In this document: in pieces, positions 8,177 to 17,136 of the stretch
How positions within the stretch are numbered: position 1 is the first letter of the stretch
Layout of the letters: each line of letters opens with the position of its first letter
Assembly (NCBI GenBank): GCA_045864775.1
Contig: BTVR01000001.1
Location: 930,001 to 994,000 of the forward strand
From: Macondimonas sp045864775
Lineage (GTDB): Bacteria; Pseudomonadota; Gammaproteobacteria; UBA5335
Length of the DNA stretch: 64,000 nucleotides
Reading direction: 5' to 3'
The notes under the pieces: model-generated
What the model was told of the DNA's origin: nothing
Database searches by the model: none
Seen by the model: the letters and a program-made list of their open reading frames with translations, nothing else
Made by a program: the position numbers and the translations under genes

Positions 8177-10132
8177 ATGACCACGTGGGATCTCTTGATC
8201 AAGAACGCCCTCGTTTTCGACGGCAGCGGCGCGCCGCCTGAAAGCTACGACGTCGCCATCCACCAGGGCCGCATCGTCGCCAAGGGTGTCGACCTGAAGC
8301 CCACCTGGGCGCGCACGGTGATCGACGGCACCGACCGGTGGCTCATGCCCGGCCTGCTGGACATCCATACCCATTACGACCTCGAGGTCGAAATCGACCC
8401 CGGATTGCCCGAATCCGTCCGCCACGGTACGACCACGGTGGTGATGAGCAATTGCAGTCTGGGGCTGGCCTTCGGCCTGCAGTCCTATGGCTGGGGCAAC
8501 GCGCTGGAGAACAATCCGACCGTCGATTGCTTCGCCCGCGTCGAAAACATGCCCAAATCCGTGCTGATCAAGGCACTGGATGGCCACATCACCTGGGATA
8601 ACCCGATCGACTACCTGAAGCACTTCAAGGACGTGGCGCTCGGACCGAACGTCTGCCCCATGGTGCCCCACACCATGCTGCGCGTGGCGGTGATGGGCAT
8701 GCCGGGTGCCCTGAGCGACAAGCCGACCGATGAACAGATCGTCGAGATGTGCCGGGTCCTGGACGAGTGCATGCAGGCCGGCTACGTCGGCCTTTCGACC
8801 GACGGGCTGCCGCTGCACTATCTGGCCAACGACCCGTATCGTGGTGAACGCATCCCGGCCCAGCACGCCACGCGCAAGGAGATCCGCGCTCTGTGCGAGA
8901 TCGTGCGATCCCGCGAGGGGATCGTTCAGTTCACCCCCAACCCCGATGCCAAGCTCGCCACGCTCGCCTTAATGCTGATGGGCAGCGCGCGCCTCTATGG
9001 GAAGCCGTTGCGCATGACGGCCACCGCGGCGATGGATCTGTCCTCCTCGCCCATGGCCTGGAAAGGATTGCTGCGCGTCAACCGGCTCATCAATTCGAAA
9101 CTGCTCAAGGGTCGCTTCGCCTTCCAGGCGCTGTCGGCGCCGTTCAAGGTCTATGCCGACGGTGTGACCTCGCCTCTGATGGAGGAACGCCCGGCATTTC
9201 GCGAACTGATCGCCCTGGAACTGGACGACCGCGAAGGTCGCCAGCGCCTGCTCAACGATCCGGCCTACCAGGCCCGATTCCGCAAGGACTGGATGTCCGG
9301 CAAGCAGGGCTTCAATCTGGCGCGTCTGGCGCGCCGACTCCATGTCGAGCCCACCACCTTTACCCGCGACCTCTCGGACATGGAGCTGGATTCGGTTCCC
9401 GACATGCCCGAATGGAGCGGCCAGAACATGCAGCGGATCTACGATCGGCTGCTGCGTTATCAGGCGACCGAAGGACGCACCGGACACCTGAGCGAAGCCG
9501 AAGGCGCCGCGTTTGCGCTGTTCCCCAACCCCATCGTCGATGACGCCGAGTTCATGCTGCATCTGTTGCGCCGCTATGATCGCCAGTTCCGCTGGGCGAT
9601 GACCACGGCGAATACCCGACCGGCGGTCCTCAAAAAGTTGCTGCTGGACGAGAACACCCTGCCCGGCTTCAACGACTCCGGTGCCCACCTCACCAACATG
9701 GCGTTTTTCGACGGCAATCTGCGCACCCTGAAGTTTGCGCAGGAAGACGGCCTCGAGACGGTCGCCCGACAGGTCAGGCGCCTCACGCGCGACCCCGCAG
9801 CCCTGTTCAACCTGGACGTCGGCACCCTGGATCTCGGCGCGCAGGCTGACGTGATCCTGATCGATCCTCTGGCGCTGCGTGCCTACGATGCGCAGGCAAA
9901 CACGGTGATGCAGCATCGCGACATCTTCGAGAACGCGCAGATGGTCAACCGCTCCGATGGCGTCGTGACGCAGGTGATCATTGCGGGGCAAGTAGCCTGG
10001 GATGGTCTGCGGTATACCCCGATCTATGGCCGCCAGCGACTGGGCCGGGTGCTGACGCGCGCCGGGACGATCCCGCCCGGCCACGGCGACCGGCCCGCGC
10101 CGATCGAGTTGCCGAAGATGGCGGCCGGCTGA
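8177..10132 (+). CDS. Amidohydrolase family protein, N-acyl-D-amino-acid deacylase-like
   Basis: 651 residues. The N-terminal beta segment leads into PGLLDIHTHYD, the HxH metal site of the amidohydrolase superfamily. RHGTTTVVMSNCSLG matches the D-aminoacylase subgroup, where the cysteine bridges or ligates the metal. A late NDSGAH motif supplies the catalytic aspartate, and a C-terminal DLGAQADVILIDP segment closes the composite beta domain. The family hydrolyses N-acyl-D-amino acids or related amides; the actual substrate is not shown by sequence. A GAGGAGGAGA ribosome site precedes the ATG. It is divergent from the frameshifted secreted-protein gene, with a 236-base intergenic region that must hold both promoters. 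Confidence 0.85.
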   Translation: MTTWDLLIKNALVFDGSGAPPESYDVAIHQGRIVAKGVDLKPTWARTVIDGTDRWLMPGLLDIHTHYDLEVEIDPGLPESVRHGTTTVVMSNCSLGLAFGLQSYGWGNALENNPTVDCFARVENMPKSVLIKALDGHITWDNPIDYLKHFKDVALGPNVCPMVPHTMLRVAVMGMPGALSDKPTDEQIVEMCRVLDECMQAGYVGLSTDGLPLHYLANDPYRGERIPAQHATRKEIRALCEIVRSREGIVQFTPNPDAKLATLALMLMGSARLYGKPLRMTATAAMDLSSSPMAWKGLLRVNRLINSKLLKGRFAFQALSAPFKVYADGVTSPLMEERPAFRELIALELDDREGRQRLLNDPAYQARFRKDWMSGKQGFNLARLARRLHVEPTTFTRDLSDMELDSVPDMPEWSGQNMQRIYDRLLRYQATEGRTGHLSEAEGAAFALFPNPIVDDAEFMLHLLRRYDRQFRWAMTTANTRPAVLKKLLLDENTLPGFNDSGAHLTNMAFFDGNLRTLKFAQEDGLETVARQVRRLTRDPAALFNLDVGTLDLGAQADVILIDPLALRAYDAQANTVMQHRDIFENAQMVNRSDGVVTQVIIAGQVAWDGLRYTPIYGRQRLGRVLTRAGTIPPGHGDRPAPIELPKMAAG

Positions 10133-10171
10133 TTCCTCGCGTCACACTGCCGCGCCTGCGGCAAAAAAGGA

Positions 10172-10192
10172 AAGGCCCTCGGTGAGGGCCTT
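10172..10192 (-). terminator. Hairpin with T-tract on the minus strand
   Basis: AAGGCCCTC and GAGGGCCTT form a perfect 9-bp stem with a 3-base loop. On the minus strand the stem is followed by TTCCTTTTTT, so it is a good intrinsic terminator for leftward transcription. On the plus strand no T-run follows, but the hairpin could still serve the amidohydrolase gene that ends 39 bases upstream. Confidence 0.65.
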
Positions 10193-10560
10193 CACTTCAG
10201 TGTCATCGTTGTTTTTCTTTGCTTGTCGTCCGGTGGATCCGGCTTCTCGTTTGCCATGCCCGGCGGTAGAGGTCTGTGCGTGGCCCGGTTGTTATGGTTG
10301 TTTTTCTCGCTGCGACCGGTGGCCTCTCCGTCGCCATATTCATTGCAGTTGCCGTGCCAGAATCATCGACGCCCAGACGAAAAGTCGATAAATAACTAAA
10401 TATCAATGATTTGACTCGATATCGCCGGAGCGGGCGCGGTGACGCCCCCATGGCCGCAATCACGGCGGGACGGGCGCCACTCCGCGTGCGCGGACACAAA
10501 CTGACCCGCCACGTCTGATTTGATTGGCGCTTGCAATCGCGGGCCCGACGCCCAGGGCCG
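10193..10560. other. Gene-poor, AT-richer stretch between amidohydrolase and rlmKL
   Basis: Composition drops visibly here, especially at 10380-10420 (AAATATCAATGATTTG region). A short minus-strand frame of about 46 basic residues starts at 10343 and ends at about 10203, just before the minus-strand terminator at 10192, but it has no convincing ribosome site. The stretch could hold a small leftward transcript, or may simply be the 3' untranslated region of rlmKL. No recognised gene was found. Confidence 0.4.
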
Positions 10561-12693
10561 TCAACGCGGAGTGATCCGCCAGCAGCGACGGATGCCCGGA
10601 TTACGCGCAAAGTCGGGCGGCAGCGTGGCGCGGCTTTGATCCTCCACCCGCCAGCGCTCGGCGACCGCAGGGTCGAGCCGGAAGCGGCGGTGATTGGTCG
10701 AGAACACGAGCTGCCCGCCCTGCGCCAGGCGCGCCATAACGGATGCGATGAGCGCGGCGTGATCGCGCTGCACGTCCCAGGTCCCGCTCATGCGCTTGGA
10801 GTTGGAGAAGGTCGGCGGGTCCAGAAAGATGAGATCGTAGACGCCGCAGTCTTCCTCGATCCAGCTGCGACCGTCGGCCTGAATCAGCCGGTGCTGCGGG
10901 CCGTCGAGGCCGCTCAGACGCAGGTTCTCCTGCGCCAAGTCGAGATAGGTCGCCGACAGATCGACCGAGGTGGTCGAGATCGCCCCGCCCGCCGCCGCGT
11001 AGACCGTCGCGCTGCCGGTGTAGCAGAAGAGATTGAGAAAGCGCTTACCGGCCGCCGCCTCGCGCAAACGCGCGCGCACGATCCGATGATCGAGGAAAAG
11101 GCCGGTGTCCAGATAGTCAGTCAGGTTGACCCGAAAGCGGAGGCCGCCTTCCCGGATGATCAGCCCGCTGCCCTTCGCGTCCTGGCGCACATACTGCGCC
11201 CGGCCGCGCTGGCGTTCGCGCGTCTTGAACACAACCTGCGCCAGCGGCACATCCAGCCACGCGGGCAGCCCGCTCAGCACCGCGGCGCGGCGCCTCGCCG
11301 CGTCCGCCGGGTCCACACTCGCCGGCGGCGCATACTCCTGCACATGCAGCCAGTCGCCGTAGCGGTCGATGGCAAAGGCATACTCGGGCAGGTCGGCGTC
11401 GTAGATGCGATAGGCTTCGATGCCTTCGCGGCGTGCCCAGCGTCCCAGATGACGCACGTTCTTGCGCAGCCGATTGGCGAGCGCCTGCACCTCGCTATCC
11501 TGCACGGCCATCTCCGGCGCCTCGGCGGGTGGCGCGGACACCGTTGCGACATCCCACACCCAGATGCCGCAGGGAATGCTGCCATTGGCCACTTCGAGCG
11601 CGGCCGGCTGCGGGCAACCCAACAGGGGCCCCGCCTCGGGCAAGGCGCTGATCACCGCCGCGCGCCAGCCGCCACACGCCGCCTTGAGCCGCGCGCCCAG
11701 CGCAGCATGCAGGGTGCGCGCCGTGCCTGGGCTTTCCAGTCGTCCGCCATACGGCGGATTGCTCACCACGAGCCCCGGCGGACAGGCGCCCGGTGGCGCG
11801 GCCCGGCTCAGATCACCCGGCGAAAAAGCAATGTGACCGGCGAGCCCCGCGCGCGCGGCGTTGGCCGCCGCCAGCCGCAGCACGCGGTCATCGGCGTCGC
11901 ATCCGGTCAGCGGCGGCAGATGGCCGCGTCCGGCGGCGCGGCGCGCCTCGGCTTCCTCGCGCAGTCGCGCCCAGAGCGCCGGCACATGGCCCAGCCAGCC
12001 CGAAAACCCGAAGTAGGAACGCAACAGACCCGGTGCGACATCGCCCGCCATCCAGGCCCCTTCGATGAGCAGCGTCCCGGCGCCGCATAGGGGGTCGAAC
12101 AGGCCACCCCCCGCTGCGGCGAGCGCCGGCCAGCCGGCCTGCAGCAGCACCGCGGCGGCGAGCGACTCCTTCAGCGGTGCCGCGCCCTGCTCCAGACGGT
12201 AGGCGCGCCGATGCAGGCTTTCGCCCGCCAGATCGAGGTACACCGTCGCCTGCTCCCGGAACAGGTGCACGGCGAGGCGCACATCGGGCCGCTCGGCCCG
12301 CACGCTGGGCCGGGTGCCGGTACGGGCGCGCAAGCGATCGACGACGCCGTCCTTGACCGTGAGCGCGCCGAAATGGGTGTTGCGGATGGCACTCGAGGTT
12401 CCGGTGAACGCCACCAGGAACGTGCCGTCCGGGGCGAGGTGATCTTCCCAGGCCATCCGCTCGATACCCGCCCGGAGCGCGTCGGCATCGGGCGCATGAA
12501 AGCGCGCCAGACGCAGCAGCACCCGGCTGGCCAGACGCGACCACAGGCAGACCCGGTAGCCGCAGGCCAGATCGCCGGTGAAGGCCACCCCAGCGTTCTG
12601 GGGGCGGATCTCCTCGGCCCCCAGGGCTTCGATCTCATCGGCCAGCAGAGGCTCGAGGCCGGCCGCCACCGTTGCGAAGAAAATCGTCTTCAA
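10561..12693 (-). CDS. rlmL: Bifunctional 23S rRNA methyltransferase RlmKL
   Basis: About 710 residues. The fused enzyme makes m2G2445 and m7G2069 in 23S rRNA. An N-terminal THUMP domain (about residues 1-155) is followed by the RlmL Rossmann domain with SNPPYGG, then the RlmK domain with NLFCYTGS and FLDPPTFSNS. No ATG is available. I chose the TTG at 12693 because the protein then begins KTIFFATVAAGLE, aligning with the start of E. coli RlmL; a second TTG at 12756 would add 21 residues. It lies downstream of the methyltransferase-like gene on the same strand, 85 bases away, so the two may be cotranscribed. Confidence 0.93.
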   Translation of the reverse strand: MKTIFFATVAAGLEPLLADEIEALGAEEIRPQNAGVAFTGDLACGYRVCLWSRLASRVLLRLARFHAPDADALRAGIERMAWEDHLAPDGTFLVAFTGTSSAIRNTHFGALTVKDGVVDRLRARTGTRPSVRAERPDVRLAVHLFREQATVYLDLAGESLHRRAYRLEQGAAPLKESLAAAVLLQAGWPALAAAGGGLFDPLCGAGTLLIEGAWMAGDVAPGLLRSYFGFSGWLGHVPALWARLREEAEARRAAGRGHLPPLTGCDADDRVLRLAAANAARAGLAGHIAFSPGDLSRAAPPGACPPGLVVSNPPYGGRLESPGTARTLHAALGARLKAACGGWRAAVISALPEAGPLLGCPQPAALEVANGSIPCGIWVWDVATVSAPPAEAPEMAVQDSEVQALANRLRKNVRHLGRWARREGIEAYRIYDADLPEYAFAIDRYGDWLHVQEYAPPASVDPADAARRRAAVLSGLPAWLDVPLAQVVFKTRERQRGRAQYVRQDAKGSGLIIREGGLRFRVNLTDYLDTGLFLDHRIVRARLREAAAGKRFLNLFCYTGSATVYAAAGGAISTTSVDLSATYLDLAQENLRLSGLDGPQHRLIQADGRSWIEEDCGVYDLIFLDPPTFSNSKRMSGTWDVQRDHAALIASVMARLAQGGQLVFSTNHRRFRLDPAVAERWRVEDQSRATLPPDFARNPGIRRCWRITPR

Positions 12694-12778
12694 GCCCGTC
12701 CGTTCCTGCCCTGCATGATCGGCAGGCAGTATTGGGACGGACCCGGCCGAATGCAACCGCTCCCGGGCGTTGTGCCGC

Positions 12779-13582
12779 TCACGCCGGGCCGGGCTGGGGC
12801 AGGCCGATCAGATAGGTCGCTCGATAGGGAAAGCCGAAGCGGCCGAACAGCCAGCGCTTGCCGATCTCGAAGCGGTAGTCCGGCGATTCCAGATCCCGCG
12901 TCAGCGCGCGCAACTCGGCCGGCGAGTAGGTGCGCAGACAGGACACGAAGCCGTCCCAGGCAAAGGCGAGCGGGCAGATCGGGATCAGGTAGGTGAAGAC
13001 CAGCCGCTGCCAGGTGACGCGGCCGGCGAAGGGCGTGAACAGCACGCCGGCCAGGAACACGACTACGGGAATCAGGATCACGGTGTGCACGGCGCGTTCC
13101 TGGCCCTCGAACACAGCGATCCCGGCGCGCTTGGCCACGGCGTCGGCCAGAATGCGGCTCGCCTGCTCGGGCCGGAAATGGTGAAAGCCGGTGAACACGG
13201 TGCGAAAGCCGGTGAGTTCAGGCGGCAGGTCGAACGCACTGACCGGCTCGGACCAGCCGCGAACGCGCCCGCCCGTGGCCGCTTCGATCTCGGCAAACGC
13301 CGCCCGGTTGGGGTAGAGATCGGTCAGGATGACCGGCACCTCACCTGCGCCGGCGGCATCCAGATGCGGCAACAGACCCAGCACCGGGCCGCCCGCGCCG
13401 GAACACAGATCCACGAGGCGGCTGGCCCCGCTCGCCCGCAGCGCCACCACCAGCTGCGGCATCAGGGGCTGGAACAACCCCGTTACCTGCGCCAGAAAGC
13501 GCAGATGGTCGGTGATGAAGCGGCGGATGAAATCGGGAACCCAGGGCAGGTCTTCCCACTCCCACAAATGCATGCGCGCCAT
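12779..13582 (-). CDS. SAM-dependent methyltransferase-like protein with C-terminal membrane segment
   Basis: 267 residues. Residues about 55-66 (VDLCSGAGGP) look like the glycine-rich SAM-binding motif I, and an LTDLYPN acidic strand follows. After the first 175 residues there is a strongly hydrophobic stretch (VILIPVVVFLAGVLF), so the protein may be anchored to the inner membrane, which is unusual for class I methyltransferases. A GGGAGG sequence precedes the ATG. The substrate is unknown. It lies upstream of rlmKL on the same strand and is divergent from ppk2. Confidence 0.65.
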   Translation of the reverse strand: MARMHLWEWEDLPWVPDFIRRFITDHLRFLAQVTGLFQPLMPQLVVALRASGASRLVDLCSGAGGPVLGLLPHLDAAGAGEVPVILTDLYPNRAAFAEIEAATGGRVRGWSEPVSAFDLPPELTGFRTVFTGFHHFRPEQASRILADAVAKRAGIAVFEGQERAVHTVILIPVVVFLAGVLFTPFAGRVTWQRLVFTYLIPICPLAFAWDGFVSCLRTYSPAELRALTRDLESPDYRFEIGKRWLFGRFGFPYRATYLIGLPQPGPA

Positions 13583-13669
13583 GATTCGCCTATCCTCCCT
13601 GACTGACTCGCGGCCCCCACGGCCGCTGCCTTGGTTCTATCCGAGCATCGTCCCCACGGAGCCCCCACG

Positions 13670-14494
13670 ATGAGCAAGCTGTCGGAGATCTGCGATCGCT
13701 ACCGTGTCCAGCCGGGCAGCCGCGCCCGGCTCAAGCACTGGGATCCGGACGACGACTCCGTCACGGACGGCGACAAGGCCCGGGGCGTGCACTGGCGCGA
13801 AGAGCTGTCCGGCCGACTTGATGAACTGCAAGACCTGCTCTACGCCCAGAAAAAGCATCGTGTGCTGCTGATCCTGCAGGGCATGGATACCTCCGGCAAG
13901 GACAGCACCATCCGCCGCGTGTTCCACACCGTGGACCCCTTGGGCGTGCGCGTGGCCAACTTCCGTGCGCCGAGCAGCGATGAACAGGCGCGCGACTACC
14001 TCTGGCGCGTGCACCGCAACGTGCCGGCGAATGGGGAGATCGTGATCTTCAACCGCAGCCATTACGAGGACGTCCTGGTGCCCCGCGCCCGCGGCCAGCA
14101 GAGCCGACGTGAGCAGCAGCGCCGCCTGGGCCACATCGCCGACTTCGAGCGCATGCTGAGCGATGAAGGCACCACGATCATGAAGTGCTATCTGCACATC
14201 AGCATCGACGAGCAACGCCAGCGCCTGCAGGATCGGCTGGACGATCCCACCAAGCACTGGAAATTCGACTATTCGGACATCCGCGAGCGGGAGTACTGGG
14301 ACGGGTACATCGCGGCATATGAAGAGGCGCTCACCGCCACCAGCCTGCCCCATGCGCCCTGGTACGTCATCCCGGCGAACCACAAATGGGTGCGCGACCT
14401 CGTCGTCAGTGCCATCCTGGTCGACACGCTCAAGGGCCTTCGCATGCGCTACCCGCCACCGCCCGAGGGGCTGGATCAGGTGAAACTCGACTAA
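13670..14494 (+). CDS. ppk2: Polyphosphate kinase 2 family protein
   Basis: 274 residues. PPK2 enzymes transfer phosphate between polyphosphate and nucleotides. Walker A is present as GMDTSGKDS, Walker B as FNRSHYEDV, and the lid region contains the conserved KFDYSDIREREYWD segment. Length (about 275-300) fits single-domain PPK2 enzymes that phosphorylate nucleoside mono- or diphosphates; the subclass cannot be assigned by eye. The ATG at 13670 is preferred over an upstream in-frame codon at 13631 because conservation starts with KLSEICDRYRV. Convergent with the SYLF gene. Confidence 0.9.
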   Translation: MSKLSEICDRYRVQPGSRARLKHWDPDDDSVTDGDKARGVHWREELSGRLDELQDLLYAQKKHRVLLILQGMDTSGKDSTIRRVFHTVDPLGVRVANFRAPSSDEQARDYLWRVHRNVPANGEIVIFNRSHYEDVLVPRARGQQSRREQQRRLGHIADFERMLSDEGTTIMKCYLHISIDEQRQRLQDRLDDPTKHWKFDYSDIREREYWDGYIAAYEEALTATSLPHAPWYVIPANHKWVRDLVVSAILVDTLKGLRMRYPPPPEGLDQVKLD

Positions 14495-14499
14495 ACCGC

Positions 14500-14526
14500 C
14501 CCGGGATACGTTCAGGCCATCCCGGG
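14500..14526. terminator. Hairpin between convergent ppk2 and SYLF gene
   Basis: CCCGGGAT and ATCCCGGG form an 8-bp perfect stem with an 11-base loop, five bases after the ppk2 stop and before the SYLF stop. No T-tract follows on either strand, so intrinsic termination would be weak; position between convergent genes supports a bidirectional role. Confidence 0.35.
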
Positions 14527-14542
14527 AGGCCGCCGAGCCGAC

Positions 14543-15106
14543 TCAGCGCTTGTCCAGCTTGCTGAACTTCGAGCCTTCCAGCGTGAGGTTGTACATCAGT
14601 CCCTTCTGACCAAAGATGAAGCCCACGACGGGATTCTGCAGGTTCTCGGTGTCCAGGCTCTTCCCGACGCCCAGATCCACCAGCGCGACCGAGCCGTCGA
14701 CACCCACCTTCCAGCCTTCGCTGGTCCGGAAACGCTCGAGCGCCGAGGCGTCGGTGAAAATGACGACGATGGATTTGGCCTGCGCGCCGAGTTGGAAGCC
14801 GATCGACGCTGCCGCCGTGCTGTAGTAATCGACGGTCTTCCCGCCGACGCGCAGGGCGCCCTCGCCGTATTCCCCGCCCACGCCGATGCCGGCCTTGTAG
14901 ACCTTGGGGAACACCAGCACCCCCTTGGCGATGCTCAGAAAGCCCTCGGCCCCGTCCAGCCGCTGAAAATCGGCCAAGGCGCGATCGACGTCGCGCTCGA
15001 TCTCGGCGGCGCTGGCCGCATGCGCCTGCGGCGCCAGGATTCCGAGAATCAGCAACAGCGCCACGCACAGCGCGGAAAGGCGATTTAAGCGGCCGAGTGC
15101 GAACAT
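14543..15106 (-). CDS. Exported SYLF (Ysc84-type) lipid-binding domain protein
   Basis: 187 residues. A signal peptide (hydrophobic core ALCVALLLILGI, cleavage near AHA-A, about residue 30) is followed by a SYLF domain: FLSIAKGVLVFPKVYKAGIGVGGEYGEGAL and the SIGFQLGAQAKSIVVIF segment. SYLF domains bind phosphoinositides in eukaryotes; bacterial members are periplasmic or outer-membrane associated, with unclear function. I chose the ATG at 15106 because it places the signal peptide at the N-terminus and has a GAGAGG site upstream. The ORF extends further upstream to 15145 without support. Confidence 0.85.
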   Translation of the reverse strand: MFALGRLNRLSALCVALLLILGILAPQAHAASAAEIERDVDRALADFQRLDGAEGFLSIAKGVLVFPKVYKAGIGVGGEYGEGALRVGGKTVDYYSTAAASIGFQLGAQAKSIVVIFTDASALERFRTSEGWKVGVDGSVALVDLGVGKSLDTENLQNPVVGFIFGQKGLMYNLTLEGSKFSKLDKR

Positions 15107-15217
15107 GTCTCTGCTACCTCTCATGGCGATGGAGTCTGCAACCATAGCGCATCCACACGCATGTGCATCATCTTGCGCCGTGGGTAGGCCGGCGGCCGTG
15201 GCCCCGGCGACCGGCGC

Positions 15218-15889
15218 TCATCGGTCGATGAACCGCACCTGTGTCTCGAGCGGGTCCCGTTCGGTGCGAAAACCGTTCACCGGGTGATCCGGATCGGCGT
15301 AGCCGAAGGAACAACCGAAGAGCAGCTTGCGGTCGGAAGGCACCGCGAAATAGTCCCGCACGAAATCGGGATAGGTGGCGAGCGCGGCCTGCGCGCAGGT
15401 CTGTACCCCATGCGCCTCGGCGGCAAGCAGAAAGGACTGCAGATACAGACCGCAGTCCACGCCGCCGTAGAATCCCAGACTCTCGTGGCAGAACATCAAC
15501 ATCACGTGCGGCGCCTCGAACAGGCGGAAGTTCTTCAGTGTTTGCTCGAAGGCGCCGCGCTTGTTCTCGCGCGCGATGCCGAGCGCGGTATACAGCGCGC
15601 CGCCGCAGCGCTTGCGCCGCGTGGCATGGGGTTCTTCATAACGCACGGGGAAGGCATGATCCGGCCGCGGCGGCCGGCCGGCCTGCACATGCGCCCAGAG
15701 CGCGTCCCGGAATCGATCGGTGGCCGCGCGGCTGGCGGTGATCACCGGCTCCCACGGCTGGGTATTGCACCAGGACGGGGTGTGGCGCGCCGCATCCAGG
15801 ATGGCCCGCACGGTGGCGCCGGGCACCTCCCGCTCCTGAAAGGCGCGAGCGCTGTAACGCCCCCGGATCAGTTCATCGAAATGCATCAT
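15218..15889 (-). CDS. Nitroreductase family FMN-dependent oxidoreductase
   Basis: About 223 residues. The N-terminus HFDELIRGRYSARAF carries the FMN phosphate-binding RxSxR signature, followed by RHTPSWCNTQPW, the conserved SxxNxQPW segment. The C-terminus has a GCSFGYADPDHPVN motif typical of NADPH-flavin nitroreductases. These homodimers reduce nitroaromatics, quinones or flavins; the physiological substrate is unknown. Two adjacent ATGs at 15889 and 15886 follow a GGGAGAG sequence; the longer ORF to 15934 lacks a ribosome site. Divergent from the MFS gene with only 56 bases between the starts. Confidence 0.88.
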   Translation of the reverse strand: MMHFDELIRGRYSARAFQEREVPGATVRAILDAARHTPSWCNTQPWEPVITASRAATDRFRDALWAHVQAGRPPRPDHAFPVRYEEPHATRRKRCGGALYTALGIARENKRGAFEQTLKNFRLFEAPHVMLMFCHESLGFYGGVDCGLYLQSFLLAAEAHGVQTCAQAALATYPDFVRDYFAVPSDRKLLFGCSFGYADPDHPVNGFRTERDPLETQVRFIDR

Positions 15890-15945
15890 CTCTCCCGGCC
15901 GTGCGGCGCGTTTTATAATCCGCAGGCTGTTCACCGGACATCTGC

Positions 15946-17136
15946 ATGCGCTCTCCCGTCACATCCATCTCTCCGCAATCGCCTGTGCCCGCGCATGCCT
16001 TCGCCGCCCTGATGGCGGCGAACTTCTGCTTCTTCATGGGATTCGCAACTTTTTTCCTGTTGCCGAAATATCTCATGATCGAACTCGACGCCGCAGAACG
16101 CGAAGTCGGACTGCTCATGGCCGGCTATGGCATCAGCATGATTGCCTGCCTGCCGTGGGTGGGGGTCGGTTCCGATCGCCATGGTCGCCGTCCTTACCTC
16201 TTGTTCGGCGCGGGTCTGCTCGCGCTCACCGCCGTCGCGTTCGTGTTCATCCGCACCCTGGATGCATTCCCCTACCTCCTGCGCGGCCTGCAGGGGATTG
16301 CCTTCGCCTGCTGGTTCGTCAACGCCTCGACGCTGGCCGTCGATCTGGTGGACCCCGCCCGGCGGGGCAGCGCGCTGGGGCTGTTCGGCGTCTCCACGCT
16401 CGTCACCTATGGCGCGGCGCCGGCTCTGGCCGAATGGGTCGCCGGCGTGCAGGGCTTCACGCCGGTCTTTGCGCTTGCCGCCGGCTGGTGCGCCGTGGCC
16501 GGGCTGCTCAGCCTGCGCCTTCCGGTGCCACCTCGAGCCGCGAAACCCGGTCACGCGACACGCTCGTGGTTCCGACTGGTGACCCGTTCCGCCATCGGGC
16601 GCATCTGCTTCAATGCCTTGCTGATGGGTCTGGCGTTCGGGACCGTCCTCGTCTTTTGCCAGCCTCAGGCCCTGGCCAAGGGAATTGCGCCCGTCACCAC
16701 ACTGCCGCTCAGCTTTGCCATGACGTCCATCGTCATTCGCCTGGGCTTCTCGAGGCTCGTCGATGGTCGCGCGCAGCGCACGGTGCTGCTCGTTTCGCTC
16801 ATCTGCATGGCCCTGGGCACGGGCGGATTGGCCGACGTCGACGGGCGCCTGGCCTATGCGCTGTGCGGCGCGCTGGTCGGGATCGGTCACTCCCTTGCCT
16901 ACCCCACGCTGAACGTCCTGCTGATCAATCGCCTGCCCGCCCACGAGCATGGCACCGGGATGTCGCTGTTCGTGGCGGCCTTCAATGTGGGCACCATCCT
17001 GGCTCAAGTCGGGTTTGGACTGCTGATTCCGCACCTGGGATTGAGTCCCATATTTCTCATCGCCGCCGCGGCGGTTCTGCTCGCGATCCCTTTTGCTGCC
17101 ACGATCACCGCTCGCCGGCCCGCGCTCGATCAATAG
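15946..17136 (+). CDS. Major facilitator superfamily transporter
   Basis: 396 residues with about 12 hydrophobic segments. The signature between TM2 and TM3 is present as GVGSDRHGRRPYL, the classic MFS motif A (G-x-x-x-D-x-x-G-R-R). The central loop (about residues 190-210) is basic, as expected for the cytoplasmic linker. It resembles predicted drug or metabolite exporters, but no substrate can be inferred. Its 3' end overlaps the convergent hydrolase gene by seven bases. Confidence 0.88.
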   Translation: MRSPVTSISPQSPVPAHAFAALMAANFCFFMGFATFFLLPKYLMIELDAAEREVGLLMAGYGISMIACLPWVGVGSDRHGRRPYLLFGAGLLALTAVAFVFIRTLDAFPYLLRGLQGIAFACWFVNASTLAVDLVDPARRGSALGLFGVSTLVTYGAAPALAEWVAGVQGFTPVFALAAGWCAVAGLLSLRLPVPPRAAKPGHATRSWFRLVTRSAIGRICFNALLMGLAFGTVLVFCQPQALAKGIAPVTTLPLSFAMTSIVIRLGFSRLVDGRAQRTVLLVSLICMALGTGGLADVDGRLAYALCGALVGIGHSLAYPTLNVLLINRLPAHEHGTGMSLFVAAFNVGTILAQVGFGLLIPHLGLSPIFLIAAAAVLLAIPFAATITARRPALDQ

